Shown here one piece after another: positions 17,190-25,438 of a DNA stretch of 64,000 nt (position 1 is its first letter; each line of letters starts with the position of its first letter). The translations under genes were made by a program, and so were the position numbers. The notes beneath the pieces were generated by a model, which did no database searches, was not told where the DNA came from, and saw only the letters and a program-made list of their open reading frames with translations. Where the stretch lies: contig NZ_JAJUXH010000008.1 of the NCBI RefSeq assembly GCF_021390245.1, forward strand, positions 32,524 to 96,523, in the 5' to 3' direction. Source of the DNA: Dyadobacter sp. CY323. Its GTDB lineage: Bacteria > Bacteroidota > Bacteroidia > Cytophagales > Spirosomataceae.

Positions 17190-18065
17190 CTACACCACCG
17201 CCACTCTAATATAACTTTTCAAAATATGCGCTTCCAGGTGCTTTACCATTCCTTTGTACTCCCCGTCGATCTGGAAATGGGCTTCTTTATTAATGCATTC
17301 GATTTCTGCTTTTTCAACTGACAATACCTGCATAATCTCCGGATTGAAGTCGGTGTTGCCGGCGAGGATTTTTGCGGTTTCTATGAAGTCGAGTTTTTTG
17401 GCAATGACCAGCTCAAAAAAGCCATCGGACATATCGCCGGCGGGGTTAATGGTTACCCCGGTACCGTATTTCTGAGCGTTCGCAATGATCACGATCAATG
17501 CATCCATTTCCATTACTTTTTCTTCTGTCGTAATGCGGACGGTGAAATTTTCGTGCTCGCTCAGTGTTTTCAGCATCTCACGCGCATATCCCAGTTTCCC
17601 GCGCGTTTCGCTGTTTTCGTAGTTTTTTACCAACAATGCATTTAATCCTATATCACTCAAATGCAGGCTGATATCCCCATTAATAGATACCGCATCAATA
17701 CATACCGAATTTTCTCCAAATGCAATTTCCAGGGCTTGATCCACAGAACCTGAAAGTCCAAAATCCACAGAAAGTCCGTTGGCTGAACCGGCCGGGATAA
17801 TGCCTAACACTACATCCAATCCATACAATGCCTGCGCCACCAGTGAAATAGTGCCATCGCCACCAGCAACCAAAACCCGTTCCGGTTTTATAGCCTCCGC
17901 CATCTCCCGGATCGTCTCCAGATCGTGTTCGCCAGTGGTGGAATAAATACGGAGATCGTATCCCTCAGACCCTGATTTTTCAATAACCCGTTCAAAAATA
18001 ACATCCTTCTCAACATCCCCCGATATGGGATTTACTACCAGCAAAACTTTTCGTTCTGGAAACAT
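17190..18065 (-). CDS. Diacylglycerol/lipid kinase family protein (YegS/DgkB-like)
   Basis: A soluble protein of 291 residues of the DAGK catalytic family, which phosphorylates lipid hydroxyl groups such as those of diacylglycerol. Seen motifs are VVNPISG near the N-terminus, AGGDGT (67-72) for nucleotide binding, PAGSANGLS (about 96-104), and the C-terminal FQIDGEY segment. Length matches YegS and DgkB. The exact lipid is not predictable. The gene is divergent from the App1-type gene with only 46 bases between the starts, so the two share a promoter region. Confidence 0.85.
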   Translation of the reverse strand: MFPERKVLLVVNPISGDVEKDVIFERVIEKSGSEGYDLRIYSTTGEHDLETIREMAEAIKPERVLVAGGDGTISLVAQALYGLDVVLGIIPAGSANGLSVDFGLSGSVDQALEIAFGENSVCIDAVSINGDISLHLSDIGLNALLVKNYENSETRGKLGYAREMLKTLSEHENFTVRITTEEKVMEMDALIVIIANAQKYGTGVTINPAGDMSDGFFELVIAKKLDFIETAKILAGNTDFNPEIMQVLSVEKAEIECINKEAHFQIDGEYKGMVKHLEAHILKSYIRVAVV

Positions 18066-18092
18066 ATTGTCTAAATTAGGGACTTCAAGTCT

Positions 18093-18099
18093 AAGGAGG
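18093..18099 (+). promoter_or_regulatory. Strong Shine-Dalgarno sequence
   Basis: AAGGAGG lies 12 bases before the ATG at 18112. Such a perfect site is unusual in Bacteroidetes and fixes the start of the App1-type gene against the longer reading frame that begins at 18025 within the divergent kinase gene. Confidence 0.7.
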
Positions 18100-18111
18100 T
18101 TAAAGATAGTT

Positions 18112-19143
18112 ATGAAACGTTGTGACTTAAAATTGTATCGGGGTTATGCCAATAAAAAAGAACTTGTGGTATTCGGGCATGTGGTTAAAAAGTATCCTTC
18201 CGGCGACCGCAAATACACGCGCAGCGGTTTCAGGTACGCACGGACGATCATCGAACTCTTCTCGATAAAGACAATTCCCTTTCTGAATGTGACGTTACGG
18301 GTCGGTGATCTGGTAGCGCAGACCCAGGCGGAGGAAGATGGTTACTTCCGGTTTCAGGTACCATTTGAGCAGGAAATCCCCAGCGGCTGGCATACCTATG
18401 AAGTCAGCGTGGATGAAGAAGTGGATGGAAAAAAATACAAGGCGAGCAGTACCGAAGAGTTTTTTCTGCCATATAAAACATCTTACGGGCTGATTTCTGA
18501 CATCGACGATACCTTCCTAATCTCACATAGCCGCCGGTCTTTCAAAAAACTATTTGTTCTTTTGTCTAAAAACGTGCAGGCCAGAAAGCCGTTTGACGAC
18601 GTGGTGAGGCATTACAAACTGCTCTCGTTCGCGAGCCGGACGCATCCTCAGAAAGAGAATAACATCTTTTTTTACGTATCCAGCAGTGAATGGAATTTGT
18701 ACGATATGATCGTCCGTTTCGCTGAATTAAATGGGTTACCAAAAGCGGTTCTGAAATTAAAAAAACTGAAATCCGGGCTTGACGACTTTGTTATGACAGG
18801 TTCCGGTTCCCATTTGCACAAGCTTCGCAAGATCCATAATATTATCAGTTTCTACCCCGAACTGCAGTTCATCCTTTTGGGAGATGATTCACAAAAAGAC
18901 CCGGAAATCTATGAAGAAGCTTGCAGGACATTTCCTACAAACATCCGGGCGGTTTACATACGACAAACCAGAAAACGGGCCAGACCCTTGACGGCCACAT
19001 TACTTAACAACATTCAGCAACTGGGCATCGATACCTGCTATTTTTCACATAGCAATAAAGCGATTGCGCATTCGCTCGAAAACGGCATTGTAATCGAAGT
19101 GCCGCTGGAAGTTATCTCACCCGAAAATTTACCGGAATCTTAA
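18112..19143 (+). CDS. App1-type phosphatase-domain protein (DUF2183)
   Basis: A soluble protein of 343 residues. The N-terminal part (about 1-120) is beta-rich, and the C-terminal part is the DUF2183 (App1) domain of the HAD superfamily: LISDIDDTFL with the DxDxT motif at D130-T134, a Ser in FYVSSSEWN, and LLGDDSQKDPEIY as the last acidic motif. Yeast App1p of this family is a phosphatidate phosphatase. Next to a divergent lipid kinase with the opposite predicted chemistry, a role in phosphatidate turnover is plausible, but that is inferred. The start is supported by a strong Shine-Dalgarno site. Confidence 0.82.
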   Translation: MKRCDLKLYRGYANKKELVVFGHVVKKYPSGDRKYTRSGFRYARTIIELFSIKTIPFLNVTLRVGDLVAQTQAEEDGYFRFQVPFEQEIPSGWHTYEVSVDEEVDGKKYKASSTEEFFLPYKTSYGLISDIDDTFLISHSRRSFKKLFVLLSKNVQARKPFDDVVRHYKLLSFASRTHPQKENNIFFYVSSSEWNLYDMIVRFAELNGLPKAVLKLKKLKSGLDDFVMTGSGSHLHKLRKIHNIISFYPELQFILLGDDSQKDPEIYEEACRTFPTNIRAVYIRQTRKRARPLTATLLNNIQQLGIDTCYFSHSNKAIAHSLENGIVIEVPLEVISPENLPES

Positions 19144-19152
19144 TTCGTATAA

Positions 19153-20313
19153 ATGGACATTTCGCATATTATCAATGAGCTCGGCGAAGACAGAAGTCTT
19201 TATTTTAATGCAGTAGCACCTCCCATTGTTCAGGCCAGTAATTTTGTTTTTGACTCTTTTGAAGATTTACGCAAAGCCTTTGAAGATGAAGATTCAGCCT
19301 ATTTATATTCCCGGGGTAAAAATCCGACCATTGAAATACTAAGAAAAAAACTGGCTGCGCTCGACGGCGCCGAAGATGCCCTCGTTTTCAACAGCGGGGC
19401 ATCGGCGATTTTTGCCTCGGTACTTGCGAATGTAAAAAGCGGAGACCACATTATCTCTGTTGACAAGCCGTACAGTTGGGCATGGCGCATGTTCGACCGG
19501 ATGCTACCGCGCTTCGGGGTCACCACCACGTACATTGACGGTACAGATATCGGGAATTTCCGGAATGCATTGCGACCGGAAACGGCCATTATTTACATGG
19601 AATCACCTAATTCCAATACGTTTGAATTGCAGGACCTGCAAGCGGTGGCCAGCCTGGCGAAAGAGCGTGGGATTATTACGATCGTGGACAACAGCTATTC
19701 TTCACCATTACATCAGAAACCAATCTCGCTCGGCATTGATATGGTACTGCAGTCAGCTACCAAATACCTTGGCGGGCACAGCGACACGGTTGCTGGTGTG
19801 CTCACAGGGAAAAAAGATATGTTGAATAAAATTTTCAACGAACAACTGCTTAATAACGGTTCCATCATATCGCCATTTAATGCATGGCTGATCCTTAGAG
19901 GCCTGCGCACTCTCCCTGTGCGTCTTGAACACATTGGAAAAACGACGGAAAAAGTAATAGCCTTCCTGAAAAGTCATCCAAAAATAGAACGTGTGATCTT
20001 TCCTTTTGACAGTGATTTCCCCCAACTTGAACTGGCAAAAAAACAGATGACCGGTGCCTGCGGGTTATTTACCATTGTACTGAAAGCCGATTCGCACCAT
20101 GCTATCGAACGATTTACGTATTCGCTGAAACACTTTTTGGTAGCCGTTTCCTGGGGTGGTCATGAGTCGCTGATTTTGCCCCAAGCCGCCGGATTAGCAC
20201 CTGAGGATTTCGACCCGATAAATGAAAGACATCGAATGGCGCGCGTATACATCGGACTGGAAGATGCTGATTTTTTGATCAGAGATTTCGAGCAGGCACT
20301 TGCCGTTTTGTAG
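19153..20313 (+). CDS. Cys/Met-metabolism PLP-dependent enzyme (trans-sulfuration family)
   Basis: A fold-type I PLP enzyme of 386 residues. Family motifs are YLYSRGKNPT (50-59), NSGASAIFAS (80-89), MESPNSNT (about 149-156), VDNSYSSP (about 178-185) and SATKYLGGHSD with the PLP lysine K204. This is the cystathionine gamma-synthase / beta-lyase / methionine gamma-lyase group; the sequence alone does not separate these reactions. It begins 9 bases after the App1-type gene and may be co-transcribed with it, though there is no obvious metabolic link. A two-component system follows after 28 bases. Confidence 0.85.
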   Translation: MDISHIINELGEDRSLYFNAVAPPIVQASNFVFDSFEDLRKAFEDEDSAYLYSRGKNPTIEILRKKLAALDGAEDALVFNSGASAIFASVLANVKSGDHIISVDKPYSWAWRMFDRMLPRFGVTTTYIDGTDIGNFRNALRPETAIIYMESPNSNTFELQDLQAVASLAKERGIITIVDNSYSSPLHQKPISLGIDMVLQSATKYLGGHSDTVAGVLTGKKDMLNKIFNEQLLNNGSIISPFNAWLILRGLRTLPVRLEHIGKTTEKVIAFLKSHPKIERVIFPFDSDFPQLELAKKQMTGACGLFTIVLKADSHHAIERFTYSLKHFLVAVSWGGHESLILPQAAGLAPEDFDPINERHRMARVYIGLEDADFLIRDFEQALAVL

Positions 20314-20341
20314 TTTTAGTAAAATAGCTGAATGAGTTTTT

Positions 20342-21028
20342 ATGAAAAAAATCCTGATTGTTGAAGATGACCGCAGGATCGCGCAAAATATCTTTCGCGG
20401 GCTGGCTGCTGAAAGCTTTGAGGCAGAAATCGCGTATGATGGCATCACAGGCAAACAACTGGCACTCGACAAGAAATTTGACCTCGTTCTCCTGGACGTA
20501 AACCTTCCTGGATTAAAAGGGTATGACGTTTGTCAGCAAATCAGGATTTACAAGCCCAGCCTGCCGATTATTATGCTCACGGCTTATGGCGAAATTGAAG
20601 ACAAAGTGGAGGGGCTAAACCGTGGAGCTAATGATTACATTGTAAAACCATTCGATTTTCGTGAACTGCATGCGCGGATTAATGCGCAACTGCGGCTGTC
20701 GGAAATCAATAATCCTGAGTCCGCAGACAAGATACTCCGCATTGCGGACCTGGAAATGAACCTGGGCACCAAACAGGTGAAACGCGGCGGCAACGCCATT
20801 GACCTCACAGCCAAAGAGTTTGCATTATTAGAATATTTCCTTTTGCACCGCGGACGCGTCGTTTCGAAAATGGATCTGGCGGAACATGTCTGGCATCTTA
20901 ATTTCGACCCGGGAACGAATGTTGTTGAAGTGTATATCAATTACTTACGAAAAAAAGTGGATCGGGATTTCACCACAAAACTGATTCACACCCGTCCGGG
21001 AATGGGTTACATTATGAAAGAAGAATAG
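20342..21028 (+). CDS. OmpR-family response regulator of the efflux cluster
   Basis: A 228-residue regulator with a receiver domain (phospho-acceptor D52 in LLDVNLPG, acidic pair E8/D9/D10, conserved Thr in MLTAYG and Lys in VKPFDF) and a C-terminal winged helix (about 130-228, LTAKEFALLEYF to GMGYIMKEE). It precedes its kinase by 9 bases. Together with the downstream metal-type efflux operon it resembles CusR/CusS, where the pair senses periplasmic copper or silver; the signal here is inferred from the neighbours. It is clearly paralogous to the regulator at 47477-48154. Confidence 0.92.
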   Translation: MKKILIVEDDRRIAQNIFRGLAAESFEAEIAYDGITGKQLALDKKFDLVLLDVNLPGLKGYDVCQQIRIYKPSLPIIMLTAYGEIEDKVEGLNRGANDYIVKPFDFRELHARINAQLRLSEINNPESADKILRIADLEMNLGTKQVKRGGNAIDLTAKEFALLEYFLLHRGRVVSKMDLAEHVWHLNFDPGTNVVEVYINYLRKKVDRDFTTKLIHTRPGMGYIMKEE

Positions 21029-21037
21029 AAGATCATC

Positions 21038-22405
21038 ATGAAAATTAAAAACCGGATCGCATTACAGTTTACGCTTTTGGTGGCAGCGATCCTGTTGTTA
21101 TTTTCCGTTGCAATTTATAGTGTTTCCGACCATTATCGTCAGGAGGAATTCTATGATCGTCTTCAGGGCCGCGCGCGTACTACCTGCCGCCTGCTCGTAA
21201 AGGTAAAAGGTATCGACAAAGACCTGCTCAAAGCGATTGACCAAAATACACTTTCGGAAATGCTGGATGAAAAGGTACTGATATTTGATTCAGACAACGA
21301 ACTCATCTATTCCAGCGTCGACGACAAGCTGCTTACATATCGCACTGCTTTATTAAATGAAGTGCGTCAGCTGGAATATATGGAGTTTCATCAGGGTGAA
21401 AACGAGGTGATTGGATTGCTGTATGAGGAAGGTGACGAGCCGCTCGTCGTGCTCGCATCTGCCTATGATACTTTCGGCCATAGCAAACTGAAAAATCTTC
21501 GGAGTACGCTTACCTGGGGATTGCTGACAGGAATCGGTGTCACGGTGGTGCTGGGGATCTATTTTGCCGGAAATGCATTGCGACCGATCAGCCGGATCAA
21601 CGAACAGGTTTCGCTCATTACCGCTCACAACTTGTCCCAACAACTTGACGAAGGAAACCGGAAAGACGAAATTGCACAACTAGCCATTAACTTCAATACC
21701 GTACTTTATCGCCTCAACAAGGCATTTGAACAGCAAAAAAGTTTTGTTTCCCATGCCTCGCATGAATTGCGTACACCACTGGCTGCATTGAAGTCCGAAA
21801 TTCAGCTTGGGCAGCGATTTACCACCAACAATCCGGACCTGGAAGAAGTATTTGACAACTTATTCTCAGATACCGAGCGCTTGATCAGCATTACCAATAA
21901 CCTGCTGTTCCTGGCACGCTCCCTGGAAAACATCGGTGACCTGAAAATGGCACCCGTACACATCGAAGATCTTGCGTTTCTGGCAAAAGAAGAACTACTG
22001 GCCTCCCACCCGGACTACGTGGTAACAATCGGCTACGAAACGATCCCTGAAAACGAGAACGAAACAGTTATCAAAGGGAATGAGGAATTATTGAAAAGGG
22101 TTTTCTCAAACCTGCTCGACAATGCCTGCAAGTATTCATCAGATCATCAGGCGCAGATCATCATTTCGTCCAATGCCAAATCCTGCATTGTAAAAGTGAA
22201 AGACAAAGGCATTGGGATCAGCGAGGAGGACATTCCGCATATTTTCAATCCGTTTTTCAGGTCGTCAAACGCTTCGGATCTTCCCGGATTCGGCATCGGG
22301 CTCTCCATTTGCCAGCGGATCGTGGAACTGCACCACGGGGTGATTTCGGTTACGAGTGAGCTTGGCGTGGGTAGTGAGTTCCAGGTGCAGCTTGGTCATG
22401 TGTAG
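21038..22405 (+). CDS. Sensor histidine kinase paired with the upstream OmpR regulator
   Basis: A 455-residue membrane kinase. It has TM1 (about 10-28), a periplasmic domain of about 130 residues, TM2 (about 158-178), a HAMP domain, a HisKA domain with H242 in SHASHELRTPLA, and a HATPase domain with N, G1 (KDKGIGI) and G2 (GFGIGLS) boxes. The organisation matches CusS/heavy-metal sensor kinases. No cluster of Met or His in the periplasmic part points to a certain metal. It is probably co-transcribed with the regulator, 9 bases upstream. Confidence 0.92.
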   Translation: MKIKNRIALQFTLLVAAILLLFSVAIYSVSDHYRQEEFYDRLQGRARTTCRLLVKVKGIDKDLLKAIDQNTLSEMLDEKVLIFDSDNELIYSSVDDKLLTYRTALLNEVRQLEYMEFHQGENEVIGLLYEEGDEPLVVLASAYDTFGHSKLKNLRSTLTWGLLTGIGVTVVLGIYFAGNALRPISRINEQVSLITAHNLSQQLDEGNRKDEIAQLAINFNTVLYRLNKAFEQQKSFVSHASHELRTPLAALKSEIQLGQRFTTNNPDLEEVFDNLFSDTERLISITNNLLFLARSLENIGDLKMAPVHIEDLAFLAKEELLASHPDYVVTIGYETIPENENETVIKGNEELLKRVFSNLLDNACKYSSDHQAQIIISSNAKSCIVKVKDKGIGISEEDIPHIFNPFFRSSNASDLPGFGIGLSICQRIVELHHGVISVTSELGVGSEFQVQLGHV

Positions 22406-22409
22406 GAAG

Positions 22410-22582
22410 CGTTTTTTTCCCCTAAATCCCCTCAAGGGGACTTTTGCGTTTGCTATGTACGATCATGCTTTGACCAGTTTTGCCCCCGACCCCTAAAGGG
22501 GAGACTTACACATTTCCGCTTTCACTTTTCCATTTTTCACGCCAACACCAAGTCCCCATGAGGGGATTTAGGGAAAAAAACG
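22410..22582. repeat. Long inverted repeat with CCCCTAAATCCCCTC cores
   Basis: The arm at 22410-22443 and the reverse complement of 22550-22582 agree over about 33 bases with one substitution and one indel; each arm contains CCCTAAATCCCCTC followed by (A/T)GGGGACTT. Between and after the arms are further CCCCTAAAGGGG-like words (near 22483-22503 and 22595-22616). The arms also carry a run of T or A. It begins 5 bases after the kinase stop and could act as a terminator, but it looks like a mobile-type intergenic repeat. Confidence 0.75.
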
Positions 22583-22622
22583 CGAAACGCCGCCAGCCCC
22601 CCGCCCCTAAAGAGGAAACATT

Positions 22623-22706
22623 TCACATTTCACTTTTTCACTTCTCACATTTCACTTCTCACATTTCACTTCTCACATTTCACTTCTCACATTTCACTTC
22701 TCACAA
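22623..22706. repeat. Heptamer array TCACATT/TCACTTC (about 11 units)
   Basis: From 22623 the sequence is an almost unbroken string of 7-bp units, TCACATT and TCACTTC alternating, with one extra T at 22637. Two more degenerate units stand at 22522-22535. With the inverted repeat before it, this fills most of the 425-base gap between the kinase and the TolC-like gene; only the last 120 bases before the gene look like ordinary sequence. Confidence 0.9.
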
Positions 22707-22830
22707 TCCCAAACACCCCCCATTCCAGCCAACTAAGACCCCTTTTCTGCATTCTAATTTTTTTCTAAGACTATTTTAAGGCTGTTGTAATACCAGCACC
22801 CGAATATCGCATCATTCTAACACAGAAAAT

Positions 22831-24078
22831 ATGCGAATCCATTTCTTCGGGCTTTTGATTTTGATATCGACCAGTCTACACGCACAAGACACACTCAGGC
22901 TCTCGATCCGGCAGGCGGACAGCCTTTTTCTTCAAAATAATCTCGAGATCCTCGCTGAAAAATATCAGATCGACATTGCCAAATCCATTGAAATCCAGGA
23001 TAAGCTCTGGAATAATCCGACTTTCGGCGTGGAGATCAGCGCATACAATCCGTCCCGTGGTGCATTTGATGTTGGTAAAAATGGCCAGAAAGCATTCAGC
23101 ATCCAGCAACTCATTACCCGAGCCGGCAAACGCAACAAACAAGTTGCATTGGACGTCGAATCGACGCGAAAAAGCGAATATCAATTTTATGACCTCATCC
23201 GGACATTAAAATTTGATCTGCGCCAGATCTTTTTTGAATCCTTTTATCTGGAAAAAACGGTTTCATTATACGATAATCAGATCGCCACGCTTAACACCAC
23301 CGTGAATGCATTTGAAAAGGAATATGAACGGAAAAACATCTCTCTGAAAGAAGTCGTCCGGCTCAGGGCGTTGTTGTTTGAGCTGACAAACGAGCGGGCT
23401 GCCATACAATTTGAATTACAGGAAAATCAGCGTGATCTGCGTACGCTGCTGAATTCGGAACGCCCGATAAAATCCATTGTCGATAGTTCGGATATCCGAC
23501 GCTATGAGCTTGCGAAGTATACCCCCACATTCCTGAAAGAGAAGGCACTTGAAAGCCGGGCTGATCTTAAAGTCGCTCAATCTTCGACCAAGCAGGCGGA
23601 ATTGAACTACACCTTACAAAAAGCCCTGGCCAAACCCGATATCCAGGTCGGCGCTACTTATGATCAGGCAAGTAACTATGTCAATAACTATTTTGGATTG
23701 TCAGCTGCGATATCTCTGCCCTTTTTTAACCGGAACCAGGGAAATATCCGCGCGGCAAAAAGCAACATCAGCTATTTCAAAACATCGGAACTGGCTAAAC
23801 AAAATAGTGTGAACAATGAAGTAGACGCGGCCATTCAAAAAGTGGGCATTGCTGAAAAAGCCTACCAAAGTGTTGAAAGCCAATTCACAAACCAGTTCCA
23901 GTTGCTCAGTACCGGCATGTACGACAACTTCCAGAAAAGAAATATAACCCTCCTCGAATTCATCGATTTTATTGAAACCTACAATGAAAGTACCAAAGAA
24001 TATAACCGCTTGCAGGCCGACCGGATCAAGGTATACGAGGAGCTCAACTATGTGGTTGGTGAAGAGCTTTTTAACTAA
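22831..24078 (+). CDS. TolC-family outer-membrane efflux protein
   Basis: A 415-residue outer-membrane channel protein with a signal peptide (MRIHFFGLLILISTSLHAQ) and two long repeated halves of coiled-coil and beta-barrel segments, as in CusC/CzcC. The Q/N-rich helical stretches, such as the one around STKQAELNYTLQKALAKPDI, are typical. It is the first gene of the tripartite efflux operon and is followed after 7 bases by the membrane fusion protein. The length is near that of CzcC-type proteins. Regulation by the upstream two-component pair is likely from position. Confidence 0.88.
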   Translation: MRIHFFGLLILISTSLHAQDTLRLSIRQADSLFLQNNLEILAEKYQIDIAKSIEIQDKLWNNPTFGVEISAYNPSRGAFDVGKNGQKAFSIQQLITRAGKRNKQVALDVESTRKSEYQFYDLIRTLKFDLRQIFFESFYLEKTVSLYDNQIATLNTTVNAFEKEYERKNISLKEVVRLRALLFELTNERAAIQFELQENQRDLRTLLNSERPIKSIVDSSDIRRYELAKYTPTFLKEKALESRADLKVAQSSTKQAELNYTLQKALAKPDIQVGATYDQASNYVNNYFGLSAAISLPFFNRNQGNIRAAKSNISYFKTSELAKQNSVNNEVDAAIQKVGIAEKAYQSVESQFTNQFQLLSTGMYDNFQKRNITLLEFIDFIETYNESTKEYNRLQADRIKVYEELNYVVGEELFN

Positions 24079-24085
24079 ATTCAAA

Positions 24086-25174
24086 ATGAAAAATTCACTT
24101 TATGCTGTTTTGTTGGCCTCTTTTGTGATCTGGCTGACGTCCTGCGAAGGAAAAAAAGAAGATCCCGAAGAATCAAAGGCATTTATGTTGTCCGACACGA
24201 TGATGAGCCGGATCAAAATCGATACGGTGCGAACGGAACAGGTCCGAAATGAGCTTACCCTCGTCGGGAAGATCGTTCCGGATGAAAATCAGGTGATCAA
24301 AGTATATCCGCTGGTAGGTGGCAATGTGGAAGAAGTGGATGTGGAACTGGGTGATAACGTCCGGAAAGGTCAAAAGCTGGCAACAATCCGGTCCGGCGAA
24401 GTTGCTGATTTTGAACGGCAGATGATCCAGGCGCAGTCTGATTTGCTCGTTGCACAAAAGAATTTATCCTCGACAGAAGATCTTTTCGAAAGTAAGCTGG
24501 TACCCGAGCGGGATGTGATCTCGGCAAGACAAATGGTCGACAAAGCGCAGGCGGAACTGAGCCGGGTGAAAGAGATATTCTCGATTTATGGGTTGGGAAA
24601 ATCAACAAACTATGTGGTTAAGTCGCCGATCAACGGTTTTATCATCGACAAAAATGTAAACCGCGGCATGCAGCTGCGCTCCGACAATTCCGAAAGCCTT
24701 TTCACTGTGGGACAAATCGCGGATGTGTGGGTAATGGCGAATGTGAACGAGAGCGATATCCCCAGAATCCAGCTTGGAATGCCTGCGGAAGTCCGGACGA
24801 TCAGCTTTTCCGACGAAGTTTTTAAAGGTAAGGTAGACAAGATATACAATGTACTGGATCCGGACACGAAGGCGATGAAAATTCGCATTCAGCTTCAAAA
24901 TATCGGTTTTAAGCTAAAACCGGAAATGCACGCGACGGTCAGTCTGAATTTTGAAGAAGGAAATCAAATGCAGGCAATTCCTTCTCAGGCGATCATTTTT
25001 GATAAAAGTAAGAACTGGGTAATGGTCTACCACAACCGCGGAAAAATTGAAACCCGGCCCGTCGCCGTGTACCGCTCCCTCGCAAACCGTGCCTACATCA
25101 GCGAAGGCCTGAAACCCGGCGAAACCGTAATCTCAAAAAACCAACTTTTAGTGTATGATGCGTTGAATGATTAG
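24086..25174 (+). CDS. RND efflux periplasmic adaptor (membrane fusion lipoprotein)
   Basis: A 362-residue lipoprotein with the lipobox LTSC. It has a barrel-sandwich (biotinyl-lipoyl) domain (around VYPLVGGNVEEVDVELGDNV), a helical hairpin (about 110-175), the second half of the lipoyl domain (VKSPINGFIIDKNVNRGM), a beta-barrel domain and a membrane-proximal domain ending in KNQLLVYDALND. It links the inner-membrane pump to the TolC channel. The ATG at 24086 is chosen because it gives the signal sequence; the longer frame overlaps the TolC gene. No CusB-like Met-rich N-terminus is evident. Confidence 0.9.
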   Translation: MKNSLYAVLLASFVIWLTSCEGKKEDPEESKAFMLSDTMMSRIKIDTVRTEQVRNELTLVGKIVPDENQVIKVYPLVGGNVEEVDVELGDNVRKGQKLATIRSGEVADFERQMIQAQSDLLVAQKNLSSTEDLFESKLVPERDVISARQMVDKAQAELSRVKEIFSIYGLGKSTNYVVKSPINGFIIDKNVNRGMQLRSDNSESLFTVGQIADVWVMANVNESDIPRIQLGMPAEVRTISFSDEVFKGKVDKIYNVLDPDTKAMKIRIQLQNIGFKLKPEMHATVSLNFEEGNQMQAIPSQAIIFDKSKNWVMVYHNRGKIETRPVAVYRSLANRAYISEGLKPGETVISKNQLLVYDALND

Positions 25175-25182
25175 TTTTTTTA

Positions 25183-25244
25183 GATGTGAGATGTGAGAGG
25201 TGAGAGGTGAGAGGTGAGAGGTGAGATGTGAAATGTGAAATGTA
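25183..25244. repeat. Heptamer array GAKGTGA (about 9 units), purine-rich on the plus strand
   Basis: Units of 7 bases starting at 25183 read GATGTGA twice, GAGGTGA four times, GATGTGA, AATGTGA and a last partial AATGTA. This is the reverse complement of the TCACATC-type array at 25321-25418, so the two can pair. It starts 8 bases after the adaptor stop codon. Confidence 0.92.
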
Positions 25245-25320
25245 CGTTTTTGCTTTTACATGTTAAATATCAACAACTTATAAAAAAACTAAATACCAAA
25301 TTCACCCACTCATCCCCATC

Positions 25321-25418
25321 TCACTTTTCACTTTTCACATCTCACATCTCACTTTTCACTTTTCACATCTTACATTTCACTTTTCACTTTTCACATCTCA
25401 CATTTCCCATTTCACCCA
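25321..25418. repeat. Heptamer array TCACWTY (14 units), pyrimidine-rich on the plus strand
   Basis: Fourteen consecutive 7-bp units, mostly TCACTTT and TCACATC in pairs, run from 25321 to 25418 without a frame slip; degenerate units also precede it (25302-25315). It ends 20 bases before the ATG of the RND pump gene, leaving no room for an ordinary promoter. Confidence 0.92.
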
Positions 25419-25438
25419 TTCCCATCCAACATTGAAAA

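Noticed and set aside
18025..18111. N-terminal extension of the App1-type protein by 29 residues
   Set aside because: It overlaps the divergent lipid kinase start, and a perfect Shine-Dalgarno site stands before the ATG at 18112.
22480..22779. Open frame of 99 codons rich in His, Phe, Ser and Thr
   Set aside because: It is the translation of the TCACATT heptamer array and of the CCCCTAAA repeat; composition and lack of any start context show that it is not a gene. The frame at 25235-25435 is rejected for the same reason.
22623..25418. Heptamer arrays as CRISPR arrays
   Set aside because: The repeats are directly adjacent 7-bp units with no unique spacers of constant length, and no cas genes are near.
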